Virus record (IMG/VR): IMGVR_UViG_3300046499_000172
Location: 1 to 21,073 of that record
Reading direction: 5' to 3' (one strand)
Length of the DNA: 21,073 nt
Source: a virus
Shown: positions 1 through 4,972 of the stretch, one piece after another
Position numbering within the stretch: the first letter of the stretch is position 1
How the letters are laid out: each line of letters begins with the position of its first letter
The notes under the pieces: generated by a model
Databases searched by the model: none
The model's input: only the letters and a program-made list of their open reading frames with translations
Told to the model about the DNA's origin: nothing
Program-made: the position numbers and the translations under genes

Positions 1-83
1 CCGCCTACTACGACTACCGCGACAACGGCGGCCTCGAAGCCGACCTGGTCAAGCTGCGGAAGCTCGTCGAGGAGGCAGCGTGA
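1..83 (+). CDS. 3' end of an unidentified gene
   Basis: The reading frame that begins at position 3 is open to the TGA at 81-83 and gives the last 26 residues of a protein that starts outside the window (AYYDYRDNGG... ending LVEEAA). The end is charged and probably helical. Its stop overlaps the GTG start of the next gene by four bases (GTGA), so the two are probably translationally coupled. Since the next two genes look like sugar-modifying enzymes, this may be another enzyme of that group, but the fragment is too short to assign a function. It is real because of the tight overlap and because the ribosome binding site of the next gene lies inside its last codons. Confidence 0.6.
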   Translation, partial: AYYDYRDNGGLEADLVKLRKLVEEAA

Positions 84-676
84 GCGCCGAAGACGTCATC
101 CAGGCCTGGGATCAGGCCGACCCCGAAGCGATCCACCCGACTCGCGGCGTCTCCGAGGACGCCTACTGGCGTTCCGGCAAGGTGCAGGCGGAGGTGCTCG
201 CCACCGTGATCCCCGACGGGGCGAAGGTCATGGACTTCGGCTGCGGTGACGGCCGCGTCGCCATCCCCATGGCCGCGCTCGGATACGAGGTCACCGGCGT
301 CGACTCGTCGCGGCGCATGCTCGACAGGCTCACCGAACGCGCCCCCGAACTCACCACCGTGCAGGCCGCAGCCGACGGCATCGCTGCCCATCTCGGCCGT
401 CGCCGCGTGGACGCCGTCTACAGCCTTGCCGTCCTCATCCACCACGGATACACAGACTGCCTGGACATCATCGGCAAGCTGCGGGCCGCGACCAAGCTCG
501 GCGGGATCCTCGTCCTCGACTGGCCCGTCAGCGACCAGCCCGCCGAAGCCGACTCGTGGATCGGCGTCACCACCTGGTCGAAGGAACAGCAGGCCGACGC
601 CTGTGAGCGGCTCGGCCTGGAGCCCGTCGACAGCCAACTGCCGTGGGGCGTCTACCGGGCCGTGAAGGCGGGCTGA
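80..676 (+). CDS. class I SAM-dependent methyltransferase
   Basis: This 198-residue protein has the Rossmann-type core of a class I methyltransferase. Motif I is DFGCGDGR at residues 52-59, followed by an acidic residue at the end of the second strand in GVDSS (Asp75) that would hold the ribose of S-adenosylmethionine. A further strand, DAVYSLAVLIHH, lies where motif IV is expected, and GGILVLDWP forms a later strand. The length is normal for a single-domain small-molecule or sugar methyltransferase. The GTG start at 80 has a strong GAGGAGG at 69-75. Its TGA shares a base with the ATG of the downstream epimerase, so the two enzymes are made together. I infer that the substrate may be a sugar or nucleotide sugar; DNA or protein substrates are not excluded. 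Confidence 0.85.
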   Translation: MSAEDVIQAWDQADPEAIHPTRGVSEDAYWRSGKVQAEVLATVIPDGAKVMDFGCGDGRVAIPMAALGYEVTGVDSSRRMLDRLTERAPELTTVQAAADGIAAHLGRRRVDAVYSLAVLIHHGYTDCLDIIGKLRAATKLGGILVLDWPVSDQPAEADSWIGVTTWSKEQQADACERLGLEPVDSQLPWGVYRAVKAG

Positions 677-1557
677 TGCGCGTCCTCCTCTCCGGCGCCT
701 CCGGCTTCGTCGGCCGCCACCTGCACCGGGCGCTCCTCGACCGAGGCGACCTCGTCCTCGGCATCGACCTCAACGCCACCCTCCTCGCCCGTAACGGTGA
801 CGCCCTCGACTTCTTCCGCCGCGACAACCGGCGCTGGGACCTCGCCATTCACTGCGCTGCGGTCGTCGGCGGCCGGGCCAGCATCGACGGCAGCCCGCTC
901 GGCGTGGCCACAAACTTGGCGCTCGATGCCTGGTACTTCCGGTGGTTGATCCGCACCGGCACACCGCGCGCCGTGTTCTTCTCCAGCTCAGCCGCATACC
1001 CGGTCGCGTTGCAGCAGCCAGGCGAGATCCACCGGCTCGTCGAGACGGACATCGACCTCGACAACCCCGGCAAGCCGGATGCGACCTACGGCCTCGCGAA
1101 ATTGACCGGCGAGCAGCTGGCGCCCGCCGTCGAAGCCCACGGCACCCGCCTCCACGTGCTCCGGCCATTCAGTGGCTACGGGGCTGACCAGGCGGACTGC
1201 TACCCGTTCCCCGCGTTCATCCGCCGGGCCAAGGAGCGGCAGGACCCGTTCGAGATCTGGGGAGACGGCAGCTCAACACGCGACTGGATCCACATCGACG
1301 ACCTGATCGGCGCCACGCTCGCCGCCGTCGAGCAGGACGCCGTCGGGCCGATCAACCTCGGCTGGGGCAGGGCCACCTCGTTCGATGAACTCGCCGGGCT
1401 CGTCACGGCCGAAGCCGAATACCGGCCCGAGCTGAAGCACCTCGCCTCCGCACCGCAAGGCGTCCACCACCGGGTGTGCGATCCGAAGCGGATGCTCGAC
1501 GTCTACCAGCCGCGCGTGACGCTTGAAGAGGGCATACGGCGAGCGCTCAACACCTGA
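676..1557 (+). CDS. NAD-dependent epimerase/dehydratase (extended SDR), nucleotide-sugar type
   Basis: The 293-residue product is a member of the extended short-chain dehydrogenase family. The NAD(P)-binding motif GASGFVG is at residues 7-13, a serine-rich strand FSSSAAYP at 102-109 supplies the catalytic Ser/Thr, and the YxxxK pair is Tyr138 and Lys142. The later DWIHIDDL and INLGWG segments are typical of UDP-glucose 4-epimerase or GDP-fucose synthase relatives. The ATG at 676 overlaps the TGA of the methyltransferase (TGATG). A longer frame opens upstream at 643, but it lies inside the methyltransferase and lacks the family N-terminus, so I reject it. The family interconverts nucleotide sugars. 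Together with the glycosyltransferase at 11808 it suggests that the phage makes or tailors a sugar donor. The exact substrate cannot be read from sequence. Confidence 0.88.
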   Translation: MRVLLSGASGFVGRHLHRALLDRGDLVLGIDLNATLLARNGDALDFFRRDNRRWDLAIHCAAVVGGRASIDGSPLGVATNLALDAWYFRWLIRTGTPRAVFFSSSAAYPVALQQPGEIHRLVETDIDLDNPGKPDATYGLAKLTGEQLAPAVEAHGTRLHVLRPFSGYGADQADCYPFPAFIRRAKERQDPFEIWGDGSSTRDWIHIDDLIGATLAAVEQDAVGPINLGWGRATSFDELAGLVTAEAEYRPELKHLASAPQGVHHRVCDPKRMLDVYQPRVTLEEGIRRALNT

Positions 1558-1582
1558 CCACCCCACACCTGGAGCCCGCGTC

Positions 1583-2149
1583 ATGGATCTCCACGCCTGG
1601 ATCACCCAGCAAGTCGACCGAGCTGAAACCACTGCCCGCGACGCAGGTGGCAGCGCGTGGCACTGGGAGCACAGCATCGGCGACATGTGCAACGACCCCA
1701 CCTGCCCTTACGGTGAACTCGCCACCGAGGACACCGTTCTCATGCAGGTCCACGGCTATGACGTCACCGAGCCCTGGCAGGGCGCCGCCCACATCGCGCT
1801 CAACGACCCGGCTGCCGTACTGCGCCGCTGCGAGGCGGACCGCCGCATCCTCGCCCGGCACACGCTCGACCCCGACGTCACCTACGAGCCCGCCTGCAAG
1901 GGCTGCGGCACCTACGGCGACTTCGAGCTGTCGCGCGTCGACAACCTCAACGAGTGCCTCGAACTGCTGGACCTCGCGCACGCCCACGGCATCACCGACG
2001 AGATCCTCGCCGGACTCGACCAGCCGCAGACGCCCGAGGCCCAGACCGGCCACCAGATCGGCACCGCGACCATCGGGATCGCCGTCACCCCCGTCATCAC
2101 CACCAGCGACGTGCCCGCCGCGCTACGCGGGCCCCGCTGGAAGCCGTAA
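1583..2149 (+). CDS. DUF6221-like protein, function unknown
   Basis: The 188-residue product begins MDLHAWITQQVDRAE and contains HIALNDPAAVLRRCEADRRIL followed by a cysteine pair in ACKGCGTYG and ELLDLAHAHGITDEIL. From memory these are hallmarks of DUF6221, a family common in Streptomyces chromosomes and phages with no assigned function. The ATG at 1583 is preceded by GGAG at 1571; an upstream extension to 1523 would overlap the epimerase and is not family-like. The last 30 or so residues (TPVITTSDVPAALRGPRWKP) appear to form a separate tail. The protein looks cytoplasmic, with no signal peptide or membrane segment. Its presence fits the actinobacterial assignment. Confidence 0.75.
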   Translation: MDLHAWITQQVDRAETTARDAGGSAWHWEHSIGDMCNDPTCPYGELATEDTVLMQVHGYDVTEPWQGAAHIALNDPAAVLRRCEADRRILARHTLDPDVTYEPACKGCGTYGDFELSRVDNLNECLELLDLAHAHGITDEILAGLDQPQTPEAQTGHQIGTATIGIAVTPVITTSDVPAALRGPRWKP

Positions 2150-2173
2150 CCCCACCCCACAGGAGCCCGCGCC

Positions 2174-2566
2174 ATGGCCCAGACCTCCACCGACAGCCCA
2201 CTCGTAGATCACGCCCGCCGCGAACTCGCCCTGATCGGCGAGGACGAATGGCTCACCGATGGCCTGTGCAAGGTCATCGCAGCCTTCGCCGAGATGGGCC
2301 ACAGCGGCTTCTCCGCCGCGCACTCCGTCGCCGTCCTGGAAAAGCTGCTGCGGTACGAGCCGCTCAGCCCTCTCACGGACGATCCGGCCGAATGGATCGA
2401 CCGGGCCCAGGAGATGGGCGGCGAACCGTTCTGGCAGAGCGCCCGCGACCCCCGAGCAATGTCCCGCGACGGCGGCAAGACGTACACCCTCGTCGGCGAG
2501 GAACCGCAGACCAGTGGCAGCGGTCAGCCCGTACACGCCAGCCAGCGCACGACGGCGACCAGCTGA
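2174..2566 (+). CDS. conserved actinophage hypothetical protein
   Basis: This 130-residue protein has the sequence plan of a small family seen repeatedly in actinobacteriophages: an N-terminal helical stretch (DHARRELALIGEDEW), then KVIAAFAEMGHSGFSAAHSV, LLRYEPLSPLTDDPAEWID and a C-terminal WQSARDPRAMSRDGGKTYTL. I recognise this pattern from memory, but no function is known to me. It is soluble, without membrane segments. The ATG at 2174 has AGGAG at 2161-2165, inside a start region nearly identical to that of the DUF6221-like gene. The TGA overlaps the ATG of the next gene (TGATG), so the pair is co-translated. Confidence 0.75.
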   Translation: MAQTSTDSPLVDHARRELALIGEDEWLTDGLCKVIAAFAEMGHSGFSAAHSVAVLEKLLRYEPLSPLTDDPAEWIDRAQEMGGEPFWQSARDPRAMSRDGGKTYTLVGEEPQTSGSGQPVHASQRTTATS

Positions 2567-2922
2567 TGGCCCGCCTGCAGATCCTCGAACTCCCCGAAGG
2601 TAGCGGCGATGACCGGCCGCCGTTCCTGCTGATCGTCGACCAGATGCCCACCAGCGAGCCGGAGTTCGACACGCTACGCCGCGACCTCGCGGACAACGAC
2701 ATCGCCGCCCGCACCGGCGCCCGCGCCGTCCTCGCCTTCGAAGAGACCATCGACATCCCCGCCAACGAAGTCCCGGTCGACCCCGACGGCTACCCGCTCA
2801 AGGTCCGCATCGAAGGCGACTTCGAACAGTTCCGCGAACAGGTGCAGGACGAGATCCGGAAGGCGCAGGCCGACCTCGTCAAGGCCCTCAACAGCGACAC
2901 CGAACGCAGCCCCGAGGAGTAG
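2566..2922 (+). CDS. hypothetical phage protein with acidic C-terminus
   Basis: The 118-residue product starts MARLQILELPEGSGDDRPPF and continues with FLLIVDQMPTSEPEF. It has an alternating alpha/beta look (VLAFEETIDIP) and ends in a predicted helix rich in Glu, Lys and Gln (FEQFREQVQDEIRKAQADLVKAL). I do not recognise a domain with known activity. The start chosen is the ATG at 2566, which overlaps the previous stop. The same frame is open far upstream to 1954, but that stretch is an Arg/Pro-rich out-of-frame shadow of the two preceding genes. The gene sits directly before the HNH nuclease, with two bases between stop and start. Confidence 0.7.
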   Translation: MARLQILELPEGSGDDRPPFLLIVDQMPTSEPEFDTLRRDLADNDIAARTGARAVLAFEETIDIPANEVPVDPDGYPLKVRIEGDFEQFREQVQDEIRKAQADLVKALNSDTERSPEE

Positions 2923-2924
2923 CG

Positions 2925-3230
2925 ATGGCTGGAGGCTGGCAGGACTCGGACCGCAAGAGCCGGCTCCCGTCTGGGTGGGCGAAGATCCGCGCCGAGGTGC
3001 TCACGAGGGATCCGACGTGCCAGCTTTGCCACGTGCGCCCGAGCACGCACTGCGACCACATCGAGCCCAAGAAGGATGACCACCGTAAGGAGTCCCTTCG
3101 AGGCGTCTGTGAACCCTGCCACATGCAGCTCTCCTCGAAGCAGGGCAACGATGCGCAGCGTGAGAAGCCTCGCCCAACTCGTGCACGCCCTGCGGAGGTT
3201 CACCCAGGATTGCTGCCAGATGACCGGTAG
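2925..3230 (+). CDS. HNH endonuclease, small packaging-type
   Basis: The 101-residue protein is a compact HNH (beta-beta-alpha metal finger) nuclease. One zinc pair is Cys32/Cys35 (CQLC), the catalytic histidine lies in CDHIEP (Asp44, His45), and the second zinc pair with the final histidine is CEPCH (Cys62, Cys65, His66). The lead-in WAKIRAEVLTRDPTCQLC is typical of HNH proteins encoded beside phage terminases. In the HK97 group such proteins are known to be needed for terminase cutting during DNA packaging. Here the terminase genes lie about 2.5 kb downstream, so that role is likely but not certain. The last 25 residues are basic and Pro-rich. A free-standing homing nuclease is the alternative. 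Confidence 0.85.
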   Translation: MAGGWQDSDRKSRLPSGWAKIRAEVLTRDPTCQLCHVRPSTHCDHIEPKKDDHRKESLRGVCEPCHMQLSSKQGNDAQREKPRPTRARPAEVHPGLLPDDR

Positions 3231-3234
3231 AATT

Positions 3235-3303
3235 GGGGCAACAAGAAACCCCGGCGAGTGCTGGTAACACTCCCGGGGCCGTGGACGACCTGGTGAAAGC
3301 AGG
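3235..3303 (+). promoter_or_regulatory. structured RNA leader before the endonuclease VII-like gene
   Basis: The 78-base gap between the two nuclease genes is dense with secondary structure. The main hairpin spans 3249-3278: CCCCGG (3249-3254) plus GAGTG (3256-3260) pair with CACTC (3268-3272) plus CCGGGG (3273-3278), leaving one bulged C and a CTGGTAA loop. The upstream GGGG at 3235-3238 could instead pair with CCCC at 3249-3252, which would disrupt the main hairpin. A small stem CCTG/CAGG (3289-3292 with 3300-3303) ends five bases before the ATG at 3309 and could hide the ribosome binding site. I infer translational or attenuation control. I know of similar leaders before actinophage homing nucleases but cannot name a family. 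Confidence 0.6.
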
Positions 3304-3308
3304 CCGAC

Positions 3309-4019
3309 ATGTCGAGCATACCCATGTGCACGTGCGCCGTCTGCGGCGTCCCCTTCGAGGTTCCTTCAGGGCGCGGTCAATGGCGGAAGTACTGCAGCCA
3401 AGCGTGCAACGGGAAGGCCTATCGGGAACGTCGCAAGCAGGAGCGGAAGCTCTTCCCGCTATGCGAACTGGACGAGTGCTCAACTCCCGTCCGAAGCCGG
3501 AACTCACGATGGTGCGAGGCTCACTACATCCGCTGGTATCGGCACGGCGACCCCCGAGCACGCGCCAGTACAGCACGTGAGCCCAACGGGATCTGCTTCC
3601 ACTGCGGGAAGGCGGCGCCAGTACGGCGCATCTTCTGTAGCCCGCTATGCAGCACAAGGGATCGCATCGGCGCCACGTACACAGAGAAGCACTGCCCCGT
3701 GTGCGATGGCTTGGTCCCGATCACCGACAGGGTCGACCGCGTCTACTGCGCACAAAAGTGCGCGGACGTAGGGATCCGGGCGAGGCGATACGGGCTGACC
3801 ATCTACCAGTTCCGAGAGTTGGTGGAGAGTCACGGGGAAGCGTGCGCGATCTGCGGAACAAGTGCCGGGACGCTGCACATCGATCACTGCCACGCCACGG
3901 GCAAGGTGCGAGGGCTGCTCTGTCCGAACTGCAACTTCGGGCTGGGAAACTTCGACGACGACATAAGCCGGATGCTTCGGGCGATCGACTACCTGCGGGA
4001 ACGTGGCATCCCTTCGTAA
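3309..4019 (+). CDS. endonuclease VII-type HNH protein with zinc-finger array, putative homing endonuclease
   Basis: The C-terminal third of this 236-residue protein is a recombination endonuclease VII-type domain: YGLTIYQFRELVE, CAICG (Cys179, Cys182), HIDHCHATGKVRGLLCPNCN (Asp192, His193, His195, Cys205, Cys208, Asn209) and the trailing DYLRERG. In front of it are four short Cys-rich modules. Three have the CxxC...CxxxC plan (about residues 9-33, 96-114 and 129-151), and one has a C-x4-C...C-x2-H plan (52-72). These probably bind DNA. Such free-standing nucleases in phages usually act as homing elements or nick DNA. The ATG at 3309 follows a structured leader. The gene separates the packaging-type HNH gene from the small genes before the terminases, as expected for an inserted selfish gene. 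Confidence 0.85.
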   Translation: MSSIPMCTCAVCGVPFEVPSGRGQWRKYCSQACNGKAYRERRKQERKLFPLCELDECSTPVRSRNSRWCEAHYIRWYRHGDPRARASTAREPNGICFHCGKAAPVRRIFCSPLCSTRDRIGATYTEKHCPVCDGLVPITDRVDRVYCAQKCADVGIRARRYGLTIYQFRELVESHGEACAICGTSAGTLHIDHCHATGKVRGLLCPNCNFGLGNFDDDISRMLRAIDYLRERGIPS

Positions 4020-4029
4020 GGCGGTGACT

Positions 4030-4260
4030 GTGCCCGCCTACCTCATCGTCCACGCCGAACGGCGAGGCGACGACACCGTCATCGAAGACGACCAGCTCAC
4101 CGTGGAGTTCACCGACGGCTGGGTCCTCTTCAAAGACCGCGGCCTCTTCGAGGAAGACCGCGTCGTACTCGGCGTCCCGGCCGCACAAGTCGCCCGCATC
4201 GAACGGGTAGACGCACAGCAGGAATCCCACGACCAGGAGCCCGCGCCGCAGAAGGAGTGA
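4030..4260 (+). CDS. small acidic hypothetical protein
   Basis: The product is 76 residues if translation begins at the GTG at 4030, which has AAGG about eight bases upstream. GTG at 4024 and GTG at 4003 (inside the previous gene) are in-frame alternatives that add two or nine residues. The sequence MPAYLIVHAERRGDDTVIED with WVLFKDRGLFEEDRVVLGVP and AAQVARIERV suggests a small beta-rich fold ending in a charged tail. I do not recognise the family. The stop lies seven bases before the next start, so it belongs to the same transcript as the following phage gene. Confidence 0.6.
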   Translation: MPAYLIVHAERRGDDTVIEDDQLTVEFTDGWVLFKDRGLFEEDRVVLGVPAAQVARIERVDAQQESHDQEPAPQKE

Positions 4261-4266
4261 GCCGCT

Positions 4267-4512
4267 GTGGCCAGCAAGGGACGAGGAACCGCAAGCCGAC
4301 GAGGCAACGCCGAGACGCTACGCAGATACTGGAGCAGCGGCGCCGGCGCGGCCAAGATCAGGTGGGGAACGCCAGGCGACTGGACCCGATGCAACCGCCA
4401 GCTCAGCAAGTACATGGGAGCCAGAGCCAAGGGCTACTGCCAGCTGCTGCACCGCCGCAACACAGGGGTCTACACCGGCAGCCGGCTCAACCCTGGTAGG
4501 CGGACGGGGTGA
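4267..4512 (+). CDS. conserved basic phage protein upstream of the packaging module
   Basis: The 81-residue product is basic and follows a pattern I have seen in many actinobacteriophages: an Arg/Gly/Asn-rich start (RGNAETLRRYW), then AAKIRWGTPGDWTRCNRQLSKYMGARAKGYC. It is usually annotated as hypothetical and found near the head or packaging genes. The small size, high charge and W-GTPGD core suggest nucleic-acid binding or a structural role, but that is inference. The GTG start at 4267 follows the previous stop closely (GAAGGAGTGAGCC). The overlapping frame beginning at 4257 is a shadow with low-complexity Arg/Gln content. It is the last gene before the long non-coding region. Confidence 0.75.
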   Translation: MASKGRGTASRRGNAETLRRYWSSGAGAAKIRWGTPGDWTRCNRQLSKYMGARAKGYCQLLHRRNTGVYTGSRLNPGRRTG

Positions 4513-4530
4513 CTACCCAGGAGGGCAGGG

Positions 4531-4560
4531 CCTACCCCATGGGCGTGGCTCACGGGTAGG
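4531..4560 (+). terminator. terminator-like hairpin after the early small-gene cluster
   Basis: CCTACCC (4531-4537) can pair with GGGTAGG (4554-4560) across a 16-base loop. It lies just after the stop of the 81-residue gene and no U tract follows, so it could be an actinobacterial I-shaped terminator or a 3'-end stabilising stem. A second, imperfect pairing is possible between CCTGGTAG (4492-4499) and CTACCCAGG (4513-4521). Confidence 0.4.
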
Positions 4561-4653
4561 CGTCGGCCGGCACGGCAGGCAGTAGGGCGAGGTAGGCCGA
4601 TGTGGTCATGGTCATGCTGTCGACTCGTCGATCTGAGTGATCATCGAAGGTTG

Positions 4654-4666
4654 ATCGAAGATCGAT
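4654..4666. repeat. short inverted repeat ATCGA-AGA-TCGAT
   Basis: A perfect five-base inverted repeat with a three-base centre lies at the left end of the GATC cluster. It overlaps two of the GATC words. By itself it could be chance; its interest comes from being one of several such symmetrical elements in the same 180 bp. Confidence 0.5.
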
Positions 4667-4673
4667 TGATGAA

Positions 4674-4693
4674 GATCCAAAAGTGTTTGGATC
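4674..4693. repeat. inverted repeat GATCCAAA-AGTG-TTTGGATC
   Basis: This is a perfect eight-base inverted repeat with a four-base centre. It could be a protein-binding palindrome on DNA or a short hairpin in RNA. It is followed within 10-30 bases by a weaker stem, CCAAGA (4703-4708) with TCTTGG (4718-4723). Confidence 0.75.
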
Positions 4694-4744
4694 AAGGTCG
4701 AACCAAGATCCATAAGGTCTTGGATTCCATGATCCAGAACCTGA

Positions 4745-4774
4745 GTTGATCATGGGGATTGGACCATGATCAAC
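4745..4774. repeat. 11-bp inverted repeat GTTGATCATGG / CCATGATCAAC
   Basis: Perfect 11-base arms (4745-4755 and 4764-4774) flank the eight-base centre GGATTGGA. This is the strongest symmetrical element of the GATC cluster. Each arm holds TGATCA or ATGATCA, itself palindromic. The arms are about 1.8 helical turns apart centre to centre, as expected for dimer or tetramer binding. No U tract follows, so a terminator role is unlikely. Confidence 0.8.
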
Positions 4775-4853
4775 CTGGGGGGAGACCCTTGATCCACTTT
4801 TCCTGGGGATCGGGGCCGTATAGCACCTGACCCCGTGTACGGGTTCCCAAGGC

Positions 4854-4934
4854 TCTGACCTGCGGGGATGCCGAGCTGGCCTGGCGGGCCTTCCCGCCTT
4901 CCTTCGTCTCGGATCGGTAACCATGCAGGTCAGA
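4854..4934. promoter_or_regulatory. long-range 10-bp inverted repeat, possible operator pair
   Basis: TCTGACCTGC (4854-4863) and GCAGGTCAGA (4925-4934) form a perfect ten-base inverted repeat separated by 61 bases. The right half ends 26 bases before the putative -10 box of the primase-polymerase gene, next to where the -35 box would be. This suggests two half-sites for a DNA-looping or dimeric regulator, or a long stem in RNA. Regulation is inferred from position only. Confidence 0.5.
4883..4898 (+). terminator. hairpin GGCGGG-CCTT-CCCGCC
   Basis: A perfect six-base GC stem with a CCTT loop is followed by a pyrimidine-rich stretch (TTCCTTCGTCTC). It lies between the halves of the 10-bp inverted repeat and upstream of the primase-polymerase promoter. 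It may end any transcript coming from the left, isolating the next operon. The tail is weakly U-rich, so confidence is moderate. Confidence 0.45.
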
Positions 4935-4960
4935 CTGCTGTAGCCGTTAACTCGGGCCGC

Positions 4961-4966
4961 TATCCT
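4961..4966 (+). promoter_or_regulatory. putative -10 box of a leaderless promoter (TATCCT)
   Basis: TATCCT lies six bases before the ATG at 4973 and fits the TANNNT -10 pattern of actinobacterial housekeeping promoters. Transcription would begin at or very near the A of the start codon, giving a leaderless messenger. There is no ribosome binding site upstream of this ATG, which supports that reading. No good -35 hexamer is visible at the expected 17-base spacing. Confidence 0.5.
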
Positions 4967-4972
4967 GGATGC

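Larger units (their letters stand above)
4621..4820. repeat. A+T-rich GATC cluster with nested inverted repeats
   Basis: This non-coding block contains twelve GATC tetranucleotides, starting at 4630, 4639, 4653, 4660, 4674, 4690, 4707, 4731, 4748, 4768, 4791 and 4808. Many sit in the longer words TTGATC/GATCAA (4651, 4690, 4746, 4768, 4789) or AAGATC (4658, 4672, 4705). Direct counting gives 53 G+C in the 120 bases 4621-4740, about 44%, far below the surrounding genes. No convincing reading frame covers it on either strand. It lies between the small-gene cluster and the primase-polymerase and terminase genes. This is the position of a packaging recognition site, a replication origin or a repressor operator array. 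The sequence alone does not decide between these. Confidence 0.8.

Noticed and set aside
1954-2565. A long Arg/Pro-rich upstream extension of the gene that starts at 2566.
   Set aside because: It overlaps two genes with family-like sequence in other frames. Only the part from 2566 has normal protein composition and a coupled start.
3235-3308. The hairpin leader considered as a HEARO/omega RNA or a tRNA.
   Set aside because: The structure is much too short for the IscB-linked HEARO/omega RNA, the adjacent protein is not IscB-like, and there is no cloverleaf or CCA end.
4621-4820. The GATC block considered as a CRISPR array or as simple tandem iterons.
   Set aside because: There are no repeats of 20 or more bases and no uniform spacers. 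Spacing between GATC words varies from 7 to 24 bases, and the longer common words occur in both orientations.
4868-4972. An upstream ATG that would lengthen the Prim-Pol protein by 35 residues.
   Set aside because: The added part is Pro/Gly/Ser-rich and not family-like, and the putative promoter and operator repeat lie within it.
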